Shown here one piece after another: positions 26,561 to 33,950 of a DNA stretch of 55,913 nt (its first letter is position 1; each line of letters starts with the position of its first letter). The stretch comes from Bacteroidales bacterium UBA2295 (lineage in GTDB: Bacteria; Bacteroidota; Bacteroidia; Bacteroidales; Tenuifilaceae): contig DDWD01000137.1 of assembly GCA_002345825.1 (NCBI GenBank), positions 1 through 55,913 on the forward strand, read 5' to 3'. The translations under genes and the position numbers were made by a program. The notes beneath the pieces are model-generated. The model worked only from the letters and a program-made list of their open reading frames with translations. It was not told where the DNA came from and ran no database searches.

Positions 26561-26869
26561 ACCCCAACTCAAAGTGCTTACCAGTTAGTATGTTAGCCAT
26601 ACTTTGCTTGTGGCATATACTGTTTTGTTTCACTGGTTACAATTGCGTGTTTGCTTAAGTCCGTTCTTGCAACGATATGCTATTCAGTCTGCTTGGTGTT
26701 TGTCTTCAGCAATTAATGGTGTGCTTGTGGTGGGTTATACCCTATGCTTTAACCAGTATGTTATCTTTAGAAAGTTGGCAAAAATGTCACATTTTCCCTT
26801 TGGCACGCATTTCGCAATATGCAAGGCTGTAAATCGAAAATTATTTATTAACAATAAATCATGTAAGAC
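26561..26869 (+). other. 309-bp regulatory region upstream of groES
   Basis: No gene is credible here. An open frame from 26604 overlaps groES and looks like no family. The region has a near-palindrome TGGCAAAAATGTCA (26786-26799) just before the sigma-54 promoter, and TATCTTTA at 26762-26769, one mismatch from a housekeeping -7 box. I find no CIRCE element (TTAGCACTC-N9-GAGTGCTAA), so HrcA control is unlikely. Confidence 0.55.
26801..26816 (+). promoter_or_regulatory. Sigma-54 (-24/-12) promoter of groES-groEL
   Basis: TGGCACGCATTTCGCA matches the consensus TGGCACG-N4-TTGCW in all but one base, with the exact GG-N10-GC spacing (GG 26802-26803, GC 26814-26815). Transcription would begin near 26827, giving a leader of about 43 bases before the groES ATG. 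A sigma-54 activator is encoded 3.4 kb upstream. Confidence 0.7.
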
Positions 26870-27148
26870 ATGTCAGAAGTAAAAATTAAACCATTGGCCG
26901 ACAGGGTTCTAGTTGAGCCCATGGAAGCAGAAGAGAAAACTGCAAGCGGTATTTACATCCCCGACACAGCAAAGGAAAAGCCTCAGAAGGGTACGGTTGT
27001 AGCCCTGGGTTCTGGAACCAAAGATGTAACCATGGAGGTGAAGAAAGGCGATGTAGTACTATACGGCAAGTATGCTGGTACTGAGATTAACATCGATGGT
27101 AAGGATTACCTCATGATGAAGCAGTCAGATATTCTAGCTGTTGTGTAG
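26870..27148 (+). CDS. groES: Co-chaperonin GroES
   Basis: GroES caps the GroEL chamber during protein folding. The N-terminus KPLADRVLVEP, the mobile-loop region EEKTASGIYIPDTAKEKP and the C-terminal strand YLMMKQSDILAVV are typical, as is the length of 92. It is first in the groES-groEL pair with a 64-base gap. It has no Shine-Dalgarno sequence, in keeping with this phylum. Control is probably by the sigma-54 promoter at 26801. Confidence 0.98.
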   Translation: MSEVKIKPLADRVLVEPMEAEEKTASGIYIPDTAKEKPQKGTVVALGSGTKDVTMEVKKGDVVLYGKYAGTEINIDGKDYLMMKQSDILAVV

Positions 27149-27212
27149 CTTTTGCGTCCAATGAAAACTGATTGTTTAATTGTTTTATAAACTTTAAAGT
27201 AAACTTATAATT

Positions 27213-28853
27213 ATGGCAGGAAAAATTATTAGCTTCGATATCGAGGCTCGCGATCAGCTGAAAAAAGGGGTTGATCAGCTAGCCAATGCAGTAAAAGTAA
27301 CCCTGGGCCCTAAGGGGCGTAACGTGGTAATTGAGAAGAAGTTTGGATCGCCCCAAATAACTAAGGATGGTGTGACCGTTGCTAAGGAAATTGACCTTAG
27401 CGATCCAATGGAGAACATTGGCGCACAGATGGTGAAAGAGGTGGCATCCAAAACTGGTGACGATGCTGGTGATGGTACTACAACTGCTACTGTTCTTGCT
27501 CAGGCAATTATTGGTGTTGGCTTGAAAAATGTTACTGCCGGTGCAAATCCAATGGATTTGAAGCGTGGTATCGACAAGGCAGTTGCCCAAGTTGTTGAAG
27601 GTCTTAAGAAGCAAAGCATCGAAATTGGTGACGACTACACCAAGATTGAGCAGGTTGCTACCATCTCGGCAAATAACGACAACGAGATTGGAAAACTTAT
27701 TGCCGAGGCCATGAAGAAGGTGAAGAAGGAGGGTGTTATCACCGTTGAAGAAGCCAAGGGAATTGAAACTACTGTTGAAGTAGTTGAAGGTATGCAATTC
27801 GACCGCGGTTACATTTCTCCATACTTTATCACCAACCCTGATAAAATGGAGACCGTTCTGGAGAATCCATACGTTCTTATCACCGATAAGAAGATATCAA
27901 CCATGAAGGATCTGCTTCCTGTTCTGGAGCCAGTTGCTCAGAATGGTCGTTCACTCCTAATTATTGCTGAGGATATTGATGGTGAGGCTCTTGCAACCCT
28001 TGTGGTTAACAAGCTGCGTGGTTCGCTTAAGATTGCTGCCGTTAAGGCTCCAGGTTTTGGCGACCGTCGTAAGGAGATGCTTGAGGATATCGCTATCCTA
28101 ACAGGTGGTGTGGTAATCTCTGAGGAGAAAGGTCTTCGCCTTGATGCTGCCAAAATTGATATGCTAGGTTCGGCTGAGAAAATTAGCCTTGACAAGGAGA
28201 ACACTACTATTGTAAATGGTGCTGGAAACAAGGATGCTATTGCTAAGCGTGTTGCTCAAATCAAGCTGCAAATTGAGAATACAACCTCTGACTACGACCG
28301 CGAAAAACTTCAGGAGCGTCTTGCTAAACTGGCTGGTGGTGTAGCTGTACTTTACGTTGGTGCATCAACTGAAACTGAGATGAAAGAGAAGAAGGATCGT
28401 GTAGACGACGCATTGAGCGCAACACGTGCTGCTGTTGAGGAAGGAATTGTTCCTGGTGGTGGAGTTGCGTACATCCGTGCCCTCGAAGGTCTTGATGGTT
28501 TAGTGGTTGAAAATGAGGATCAAAATACTGGCATTAAAATTATTCGCCAAGCCATTGAGGCTCCCCTACGCCAAATTGTAAGTAACGCAGGACAGGATGG
28601 TTCAGTTGTGGTTCAGAAAGTTAAAGAGGGTAAAGGCGATTATGGTTACAATGCTTACACCGATAAGTATGAGAACCTATACAAGAGTGGGGTTATTGAC
28701 CCAACCAAGGTAACTCGTGTTGCCCTTGAGAACGCTGCTTCAATCGCTGGTATGTTCCTCACTACCGAGTGTGTAATGGCCGATGAGAAAGAAGAGAACC
28801 CAATGCCACCTATGGGTAACCCCGGAATGGGCGGAATGGGTGGAATGATGTAA
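27213..28853 (+). CDS. groEL: Chaperonin GroEL
   Basis: GroEL forms the double-ring folding chamber. The ATP-binding motif DGTTTATVLAQAI is near residue 88, the apical domain follows from about 190, VPGGGVAYIRAL is near residue 413, and the C-terminal tail ends in the usual Gly-Met repeat. Length is 546. No residue looks out of place. The gene ends in a convergent terminator shared with the radical SAM gene on the other strand. Confidence 0.99.
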   Translation: MAGKIISFDIEARDQLKKGVDQLANAVKVTLGPKGRNVVIEKKFGSPQITKDGVTVAKEIDLSDPMENIGAQMVKEVASKTGDDAGDGTTTATVLAQAIIGVGLKNVTAGANPMDLKRGIDKAVAQVVEGLKKQSIEIGDDYTKIEQVATISANNDNEIGKLIAEAMKKVKKEGVITVEEAKGIETTVEVVEGMQFDRGYISPYFITNPDKMETVLENPYVLITDKKISTMKDLLPVLEPVAQNGRSLLIIAEDIDGEALATLVVNKLRGSLKIAAVKAPGFGDRRKEMLEDIAILTGGVVISEEKGLRLDAAKIDMLGSAEKISLDKENTTIVNGAGNKDAIAKRVAQIKLQIENTTSDYDREKLQERLAKLAGGVAVLYVGASTETEMKEKKDRVDDALSATRAAVEEGIVPGGGVAYIRALEGLDGLVVENEDQNTGIKIIRQAIEAPLRQIVSNAGQDGSVVVQKVKEGKGDYGYNAYTDKYENLYKSGVIDPTKVTRVALENAASIAGMFLTTECVMADEKEENPMPPMGNPGMGGMGGMM

Positions 28854-28882
28854 GGTTTTCACTATCACATCATATATCCTAC

Positions 28883-28917
28883 AAGGGGGAGCAGAATTTT
28901 GCTCTCCCTTCTATTTT
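28883..28917. terminator. Terminator between groEL and the convergent radical SAM gene
   Basis: An 11-bp stem with one G-T pair (AAGGGGGAGCA / TGCTCTCCCTT) is followed by CTATTTTTTAT on the plus strand. The T-rich tail ends at the opposing stop codon. Confidence 0.85.
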
Positions 28918-29988
28918 TTATCTTACCGGTTCGATATTTAGGAAGTGGCATTTCTTGCAAAAAAATGGGGCTTTATTTTCAAACCACATCTTTCTGAATT
29001 TCTGGTACTGGATTGAGTTTAGCACATCGATTACTTTTCGTCCCCTCACATTTCCAAAATTCATTTCCTTTGGAAAAGGTTTGGCGCAGCATGGCACAAT
29101 GTAAGCATCCCATGTTATGTAGAAGTGTGTCCAAGGAAAAGGACACTTTTGGAAGCTGTTGTTCGTTGTAAAGTTTTTATTGGTAACAGTAACCTCTGGG
29201 TGCTGGCCTATTGCTTTTTCCAAACTATTCAGACTGCTTATAAATGCTGGAGATTTATAAAAACTGTAGTAGCTAATCTCTTGGTTTGTAACGGCGGCAA
29301 GGTTGAAAAGAGTAAAGTCGACATATTTCACTTCACTTTCCGAGGCAAACTTCACCAGCGAGGCCATATCGGTGTGGTTCTCCTTGGTAGCCACCATATT
29401 TAACATTAGGGTGGTTTGCGTGTTTTTGCATATTTTGGCCAACTCCTTTATATTATTCGATAGCAACTCGAAGGATGATCCCTTGCGAATGGAGTTGTAA
29501 GTATCTCCAACACCATCTATGGAGATTTGGATTGTATCCACCTTATCAACAATCCGTTTGGCTTTTTCTATAAAGTTAGGAACCACGGCATTGGTCGATA
29601 ACGAAATAATGATTTCGCGATTCTTGGCCTTGATGTAGTTGACAATCTCTTCCAGATCATCATAAAGAAAAGTTTCGCCCATTCCGGTTAGCCCAATGGA
29701 GTCGAGGTATGGCCATAGCTCATCTACAATGCTCTTTGCCTGCTGAACATCCATATTTCCCTTATCCATTTGGTTACCATATTCGGACTCTCGCGGGCAA
29801 ATGGTACACCGCAAATTGCATCTATTGGTGAGTTCAAGCATTACGGTTGATGGGTAAGCAACCTTGGTAGAGCCAGCTAGCTTTAGGTAAAAGTGGTGTA
29901 GCTTATTGCTGGTGTAGAGTAATAAATTCTTGTTGAGTGGCAGGTGCGTCAATCGTTTAAAAGCATTAGCTAATCTTCGCGTGTTCAT
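28918..29988 (-). CDS. Radical SAM protein with C-terminal SPASM-type iron-sulfur domain
   Basis: The enzyme uses a 4Fe-4S cluster and S-adenosylmethionine to make a radical. The cluster motif is in ELTNRCNLRCTICP (CxxxCxxC). GLTGMGETFLYDDLEEIV and VDTIQISIDGVGDTYNSIRK are usual TIM-barrel segments. The C-terminus has CPFPWTHFYI, VPCCAKPFP and FCKKCHFL, an auxiliary cluster domain of SPASM type. Such proteins modify peptides, sugars or cofactors; no substrate peptide gene is next to it, so the target is unknown. TAAATTTG at 30008-30015 (minus strand) is a likely -7 box. Confidence 0.88.
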   Translation of the reverse strand: MNTRRLANAFKRLTHLPLNKNLLLYTSNKLHHFYLKLAGSTKVAYPSTVMLELTNRCNLRCTICPRESEYGNQMDKGNMDVQQAKSIVDELWPYLDSIGLTGMGETFLYDDLEEIVNYIKAKNREIIISLSTNAVVPNFIEKAKRIVDKVDTIQISIDGVGDTYNSIRKGSSFELLSNNIKELAKICKNTQTTLMLNMVATKENHTDMASLVKFASESEVKYVDFTLFNLAAVTNQEISYYSFYKSPAFISSLNSLEKAIGQHPEVTVTNKNFTTNNSFQKCPFPWTHFYITWDAYIVPCCAKPFPKEMNFGNVRGRKVIDVLNSIQYQKFRKMWFENKAPFFCKKCHFLNIEPVR

Positions 29989-30007
29989 CTTGAGTAATGG
30001 TTTATTG

Positions 30008-30015
30008 CAAATTTA
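30008..30015 (-). promoter_or_regulatory. -7 box of the radical SAM gene
   Basis: On the minus strand TAAATTTG matches TAnnTTTG exactly, 20 bases before the start codon. The -33 element is not clear. Confidence 0.4.
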
Positions 30016-30084
30016 CGTTTTGTTTACAGATTGCGAAGGATTGCAGCCACATTCTGATATGCACTAAAAGTTAAACCAATTTTA

Positions 30085-30092
30085 TATCTTTG
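30085..30092 (+). promoter_or_regulatory. -7 box at the left edge of a palindromic element
   Basis: TATCTTTG matches TAnnTTTG exactly. It overlaps the first two bases of the 142-bp palindrome, so transcription from it would carry the whole palindrome as leader of the DUF4412-like gene. Confidence 0.35.
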
Positions 30093-30232
30093 AGTCCGCT
30101 CCGAAAAGTCCCAAAATTCTGATTTTTATCCTTTTCAACCCCTTGCCCCTAAAGGGAAAGCCTAAAAATCAGAATTTTAGCAAGTCCCCTTTAGGAGATT
30201 TAGGGGTAAATGGACTTTTCGGAGTGGACTCA
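30091..30232. repeat. 142-bp nested palindromic (MITE-like) element
   Basis: The ends pair over 21 bases with one mismatch (TGAGTCCGCTCCGAAAAGTCC at 30091-30111 with 30212-30232). Inside, 30113-30128 pairs perfectly with 30163-30178 (16 bases). The centre carries CCCCTAAAGGG and CCCCTTTAGGAG-type short palindromes. There is no coding frame. I have seen CCCCTAAA-type interspersed repeats in Bacteroidota and take this as a member of such a family. Confidence 0.7.
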
Positions 30233-30259
30233 TATTTAATCCACTAAATCTTTTTTGAT

Positions 30260-31066
30260 ATGTTACGAGCATTTCTGATAGTATTATTTCAGGTTTTGGC
30301 ACTATTGGGGTATTCAAATGGATGGCATATAACCACCCGGTATTACAGTTTGCCCAGTAGTTCTAGGGCCGAAAGGGTAGAGCAGGTGTATTTATACAAA
30401 GGATATATGAAGATGGAGGGAGCAGAACTAACCACCATATTCGATCTTGAGAGAAGTGAGATTATTTATATCAACCATAATAATCGGACATACTGGAAAG
30501 GTAATCCCAAAAAGTTTGTGAAAGAGGTAAGGGCTGAACTCGAAGCATCAATTGAGGAGAAACTAGTGGGTGTTGATGCCGAGAACCAGGCAGAAATGCG
30601 CGCCATGTATATGGAGATGATTGAGTCGTCATTCCCGTCGTCGGAGAGCACTCCCGATCAGACCCGAAGTTTTTCCGTTAAGCGAGAAGGATCAGGAGAC
30701 CCGATTGGTGATTATAATACCTTAAAATATGGAGTTTACGAGGATGGATTATACCTCGAGACCATTTGGATTGCAAAAGAATTGCCCATTGCTCAGGATT
30801 TTGACTTTGTCAATCTTAGTAACTTTTTAGCACAGCTAGCCCAGGGTGCTTATGGTACTAGCTTCGAGAGCTCGCAGGAATACTTTAATCTGCTTGAAAC
30901 CGGTTATCCTGTTAAGGTTGAAATTAGGCGGGGTGATGGAAGTCTTGATATATCAGAGGTTACAAAAGCGGAGAGAGTTTCTTTAAGTAATTCCGATTTC
31001 AGTATTCCTAAGCAATATAGCTATGCTTCGCTAAGCGCTGTAGGTGTTTGGGATGGTTATTTGTAA
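30260..31066 (+). CDS. Exported DUF4412-like protein
   Basis: A signal peptide ends near ALLGYSNG. The mature part reads like DUF4412: YLYKGYMKMEGAELTTIFDL, then ERSEIIYINHNNRTYWKG, a helical acidic stretch, and later strands including GLYLETIWIAKELP. Such proteins are probably periplasmic beta-sandwiches that bind something hydrophobic, but no function is established. It is transcribed alone. Its leader contains the palindromic element ending 27 bases before the start codon. Confidence 0.72.
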   Translation: MLRAFLIVLFQVLALLGYSNGWHITTRYYSLPSSSRAERVEQVYLYKGYMKMEGAELTTIFDLERSEIIYINHNNRTYWKGNPKKFVKEVRAELEASIEEKLVGVDAENQAEMRAMYMEMIESSFPSSESTPDQTRSFSVKREGSGDPIGDYNTLKYGVYEDGLYLETIWIAKELPIAQDFDFVNLSNFLAQLAQGAYGTSFESSQEYFNLLETGYPVKVEIRRGDGSLDISEVTKAERVSLSNSDFSIPKQYSYASLSAVGVWDGYL

Positions 31067-31115
31067 GTAACTTGCCATTTATTGCTAAGTTAGTGTAAGC
31101 AACCTTTGGGTTGCC

Positions 31116-31146
31116 GTTGGCAAATCTGTTTTTTTAGCTATTTTTG
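31116..31146 (+). promoter_or_regulatory. Promoter of the tRNA-Arg unit
   Basis: GTTG at 31116-31119, a 19-base spacer and a perfect TATTTTTG at 31139-31146 are present. Transcription would start near 31153, four bases before the broken tRNA copy. I find no second promoter in front of the intact tRNA. Confidence 0.6.
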
Positions 31147-31156
31147 CACTGCAATC

Positions 31157-31240
31157 GGCCCCGTAGTTCAGCTGAATACCTGCCTGCCGAGCGCAGTCAG
31201 GCAGGGAACGTCAGATTTCGACTCTGAACTACAGTTTAGG
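31157..31240 (+). pseudogene. Broken tRNA-Arg copy with palindromic insertion in the D arm
   Basis: The first 22 bases equal the tRNA-Arg downstream (GGCCCCG acceptor side, GTTC D stem, D loop). A 27-base palindrome then splits the D loop from the GAAC side of the D stem. The anticodon arm follows with loop TTTCGAC (anticodon TCG, also Arg). The T arm and 3' acceptor strand are lost. GTAGTTCAG (31163-31171) can pair with CTGAACTAC (31224-31232), so the RNA would take a new fold. Confidence 0.8.
31180..31206. repeat. 27-bp palindromic repeat inside the broken tRNA
   Basis: CCTGCCTG, 11 bases, then CAGGCAGG. Comparison with the intact tRNA at 31268 shows a clean insertion with no base lost. 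A related copy lies at 41486. Confidence 0.75.
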
Positions 31241-31267
31241 TAATACAATAGTTTTTAAAGATATAAT

Positions 31268-31341
31268 GGCCCCGTAGTTCAGCTGAATAGAACGTCAGAT
31301 TCCGGTTCTGAAGGTCACAGGTTTGAATCCTGTCGGGGTCA
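31268..31341 (+). tRNA. tRNA-Arg (anticodon CCG)
   Basis: It has the acceptor stem GGCCCCG / CGGGGTC, D stem GTTC / GAAC, anticodon stem TCAGA / TCTGA with loop TTCCGGT (anticodon CCG), and T arm CACAGG-TTTGAAT-CCTGT. It is 74 bases long and the 3' CCA is not encoded. It appears to be transcribed through the broken copy just upstream. Confidence 0.96.
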
Positions 31342-31345
31342 CATA

Positions 31346-31387
31346 ATTACAGCAAAGACCAGCCATTTGGCTGGTCTTTGCTGTAAT
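31346..31387. terminator. Strong terminator after tRNA-Arg
   Basis: A perfect 19-bp inverted repeat (stem from ATTACAGC at 31346 to its partner ending 31387) closes on an ATTT loop, and the T tract is short. It can serve both the tRNA and the convergent SiaC-like gene. Confidence 0.85.
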
Positions 31388-31407
31388 ATGGCTTGTGTAA
31401 AAATACT

Positions 31408-31800
31408 TTACTCTTTGTAATCGATAAATTCAAACGGAATTTTAATATTCTCAGAATAGTCACTTCCAGCATACTTCATATCAATATCATCATCGGGATA
31501 GTACCAAATAATTTTCACCCGGCTGAGCTTGTTGTGGATAGTCTCGAATCGTTTTAGGATTTGAAAAATAATTTTCGAACTGGGCGTGTTGTAGTAAATC
31601 ATCCTAAACGAAATGGTTGTCACCTCGCGTGGAGCCTCAATGTAGTTGTTAATCCAATCCATTATGGGTTCAAAAAATCCCCTAGCATCTTCGGGCAAGG
31701 AGTTGCCCGAAAAATGGAGTTGTCCAGACTGTCCGTCGAGGAGTATTTCTGGGTACTGGCTGGTTCCTTTTAATGATAGAACATCCATAGGTGGCTGCAT
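31408..31800 (-). CDS. SiaC-like regulatory phosphoprotein (DUF1987)
   Basis: SiaC proteins are small phospho-regulated switches; in Pseudomonas SiaC activates a diguanylate cyclase and is controlled by the SiaB kinase and SiaA phosphatase. The family pattern is visible: a start resembling LKGTSQYPEILLD, then GQLHFSGNSLPEDARGFFEP, a helix, the strand TISFRMIYYNTPSSKIIFQI and the end of the fold IPFEFIDY. Length 130 is usual. No SiaA, SiaB or GGDEF gene is in the window, so its partner is elsewhere. TAATTTTG on the minus strand at 31829-31836 is its likely -7 box. Confidence 0.82.
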   Translation of the reverse strand: MQPPMDVLSLKGTSQYPEILLDGQSGQLHFSGNSLPEDARGFFEPIMDWINNYIEAPREVTTISFRMIYYNTPSSKIIFQILKRFETIHNKLSRVKIIWYYPDDDIDMKYAGSDYSENIKIPFEFIDYKE

Positions 31801-31828
31801 TTGAGTTTTTCAAACTGTTATAAAGATA

Positions 31829-31862
31829 CAAAATTATATCTATTTTGATTATGATATGCAAA
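31829..31862 (-). promoter_or_regulatory. Promoter of the SiaC-like gene
   Basis: On the minus strand the -7 box TAATTTTG (31829-31836) is perfect, and TTTG lies 22 bases upstream (31859-31862), slightly more than the usual spacing. Confidence 0.5.
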
Positions 31863-31911
31863 ATTGTTTGGAAAAATTGATCTAAGCCACTGGCCATAAG
31901 CACTCAGTTTT

Positions 31912-33744
31912 TTACTCGGGAAAACTGATTTGCATCTCGCATTTATTGCAGTTGAGGTGTAAAGAAAATCTGCGGTTACTATTTTGTAGATACAGTTTCT
32001 GTTTAATTTTTTTTCCGCTACCATCGCATAACCCCATTTCAAAAAGTATGCAATACTTAGTTGTCATTATGGTTTTGCTCTGAGGGGAATTACTCAATTC
32101 AAATCCGTTTTCAATCTTTTCAGCTCCATGCCGTTTGTAAAATATCTCAGCTAAACTATTGCTAATGTTGGCCTTGTAGCCGAGGTCTTTTTCAATGTAT
32201 GGATTATTGGTTGGCGTAATGATGCTGTGGTTTATCTTGTGCAGGGCAATCCTTTTCTTGCTGTGCGCTTCGAGTAAATCTCTTCGGCAGCTATTAATTA
32301 TTCCAACTGGCACAAACGGAGCTGTTGATTGGTTTGCGCTAACGCTTATTTGAATTATGTTGTAAGGTGTGTTCCCCGTTTTTATTAGCTGTTTTTTCAT
32401 TGTTTCAATCATCTGCTCCCCATTTTTTGCAGATTCGTTACCCGTACCGAATGTTAGAATTGAAGTTATGCTATCCTCATCGGTTAGTTCCAAAATTAAT
32501 CTGTCGTTTTCTACCCTAACCAACAAGTTACAGTCTATGCGGCGATCGGCGCTTTTGTTTTGCATTAGTTGTTGGCTAAACTGGTGATCGTAGTTTCGGA
32601 ATAGAGTAGCACCGGGATGAACTTTAATGGGCTGGCTAGGGGTAATTTTCTCATCGGCAACATGATTAACCTTAAAACCAATAAGCGATTCATGCTTATC
32701 AATAAAGCAAAGACCATCGTTGTTGTGAATGGGTTCAATCGATTCAATTACAATGTAGTCCTTATGGGTTTCCTTAACCACTCCAATCTTTTTCCCCATT
32801 GATTTTGGGGTGTTGAACGACGCCATGGATCCTTCCCGCCCCTTAGTGAAATAGGTTGTATATCCTCTGTTAAATGTTTTATGTATATCGGGAGTAAATT
32901 GGTAGGTACATCTTCCCGATGATGATTTTTTTAGGTGAGGTCTATCTTCAAGTATTGCATCAATAACCGTTCGGTAGTGACCAGTTACGTTTTTTACATA
33001 GCCAATATCCTTTAATCGGCCTTCAACCTTAAGCGATGAAATCCCCGCATCAATTAAGTTGGCTATGTTTTGTGTTTGGTTAAAATCTTTTAGCGAAAGC
33101 AGGTGTTTGTCATGTACCAAAACCTTACCTTTTTCATCTACTAGATCATATTTTAAGCGGCAGGACTGAGCACATTCGCCTCTGTTAGCGCTTCGGCCAG
33201 TTGTGGCATAGCTCATATAGCATTGCCCGCTGTAGCTTACGCATAGCGCCCCATGGATAAATGCTTCAAGTTCTACGGTGGAGGAATTGTTTATCTTGCT
33301 AATTTGTTCAACCGAGAGTTCGCGGGCTAGAATTACCCTTTGGATACCAATATCTTGTAAAAACTTTATCTTCTCAACAGTAACGTTGTTTGTTTGGGTG
33401 CTGGCGTGCAGGGGTATGGGTGGGAGGTCCATCTCTAAAATACCCATATCTTGAATAATTAAAGCATCGGCACTTATCTCGTATAGCTGCTGAATTAGCC
33501 GCTGTACCTTTTTCAACTCATTCTCGTAAAGTATGGTGTTCAGGGTGATGTAAACCTTGGCGTGGTATAGGTGTGCATAATTAATTAGCTTTGCAATGTC
33601 GTCTAGCGAGTTGCCTGCCGCTTCGCGAGCGCCAAAATTCGTGTATCCAATGTAAACGGCATCGGCACCATGATTGATGGCGGCTTTTCCCGTTTCAATA
33701 TCCCTAGCTGGGCAAAGTAGTTCTATGTAGGTATGTTTGTGCAT
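31912..33744 (-). CDS. U32 peptidase-family protein (RlhA/YhbU-like)
   Basis: Members of U32 include RlhA, which hydroxylates 23S rRNA C2501, and TrhP, which works on tRNA; peptidase activity is doubtful. The N-terminus IELLCPARDIETGKAAINHG with DAVYIG, the segment LEAFIHGALCVSYSGQCYMS and the Cys set in the NRGECAQSCRLKYDL segment match the family, followed by SLKDFNQTQNIANLI and SLKVEGRLKD. Residues 380-610 are an extra C-terminal region with a late Cys pair (LNCNKCEM). Length 610 fits the long form. TATCTTTG at 33864-33871 on the minus strand is the likely -7 box. Confidence 0.88.
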   Translation of the reverse strand: MHKHTYIELLCPARDIETGKAAINHGADAVYIGYTNFGAREAAGNSLDDIAKLINYAHLYHAKVYITLNTILYENELKKVQRLIQQLYEISADALIIQDMGILEMDLPPIPLHASTQTNNVTVEKIKFLQDIGIQRVILARELSVEQISKINNSSTVELEAFIHGALCVSYSGQCYMSYATTGRSANRGECAQSCRLKYDLVDEKGKVLVHDKHLLSLKDFNQTQNIANLIDAGISSLKVEGRLKDIGYVKNVTGHYRTVIDAILEDRPHLKKSSSGRCTYQFTPDIHKTFNRGYTTYFTKGREGSMASFNTPKSMGKKIGVVKETHKDYIVIESIEPIHNNDGLCFIDKHESLIGFKVNHVADEKITPSQPIKVHPGATLFRNYDHQFSQQLMQNKSADRRIDCNLLVRVENDRLILELTDEDSITSILTFGTGNESAKNGEQMIETMKKQLIKTGNTPYNIIQISVSANQSTAPFVPVGIINSCRRDLLEAHSKKRIALHKINHSIITPTNNPYIEKDLGYKANISNSLAEIFYKRHGAEKIENGFELSNSPQSKTIMTTKYCILFEMGLCDGSGKKIKQKLYLQNSNRRFSLHLNCNKCEMQISFPE

Positions 33745-33863
33745 TGAGTAAATACGTGAAAAAACCTATTGGGATATAATTCGATGTTCTTATTTTTATG
33801 GGTTAAACTGTGGGTTTGTTTACAACTCTCAAATTTTATTAGGGGATGCTAAATACTTGCGGG

Positions 33864-33871
33864 CAAAGATA
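33864..33871 (-). promoter_or_regulatory. -7 box of the U32-family gene
   Basis: TATCTTTG on the minus strand is a perfect TAnnTTTG, with a leader of about 110 bases. No clear -33 element is seen. Confidence 0.35.
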
Positions 33872-33950
33872 AGGAATAGTGATAACTATTTGTCCTTTTA
33901 AGCCTAGCATAAGCAACAAGCCAGTCTGATGTGATTTAAAAAACAAAGCG

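Noticed and set aside
26762..26769. Housekeeping promoter TATCTTTA for groES
   Set aside because: One mismatch in the -7 box and no TTG at the -33 distance; the sigma-54 site is a much better match.
26604..26882. Open frame of 92 codons overlapping the groES start
   Set aside because: It covers the terminator-distal leader and the sigma-54 promoter, overlaps groES out of frame, is Cys/Phe-rich and resembles no family.
27279..27797. Long antisense frame inside groEL (172 codons)
   Set aside because: It lies fully within groEL, is Asn/Leu/Ser-rich without any motif, and is a usual by-product of codon bias.
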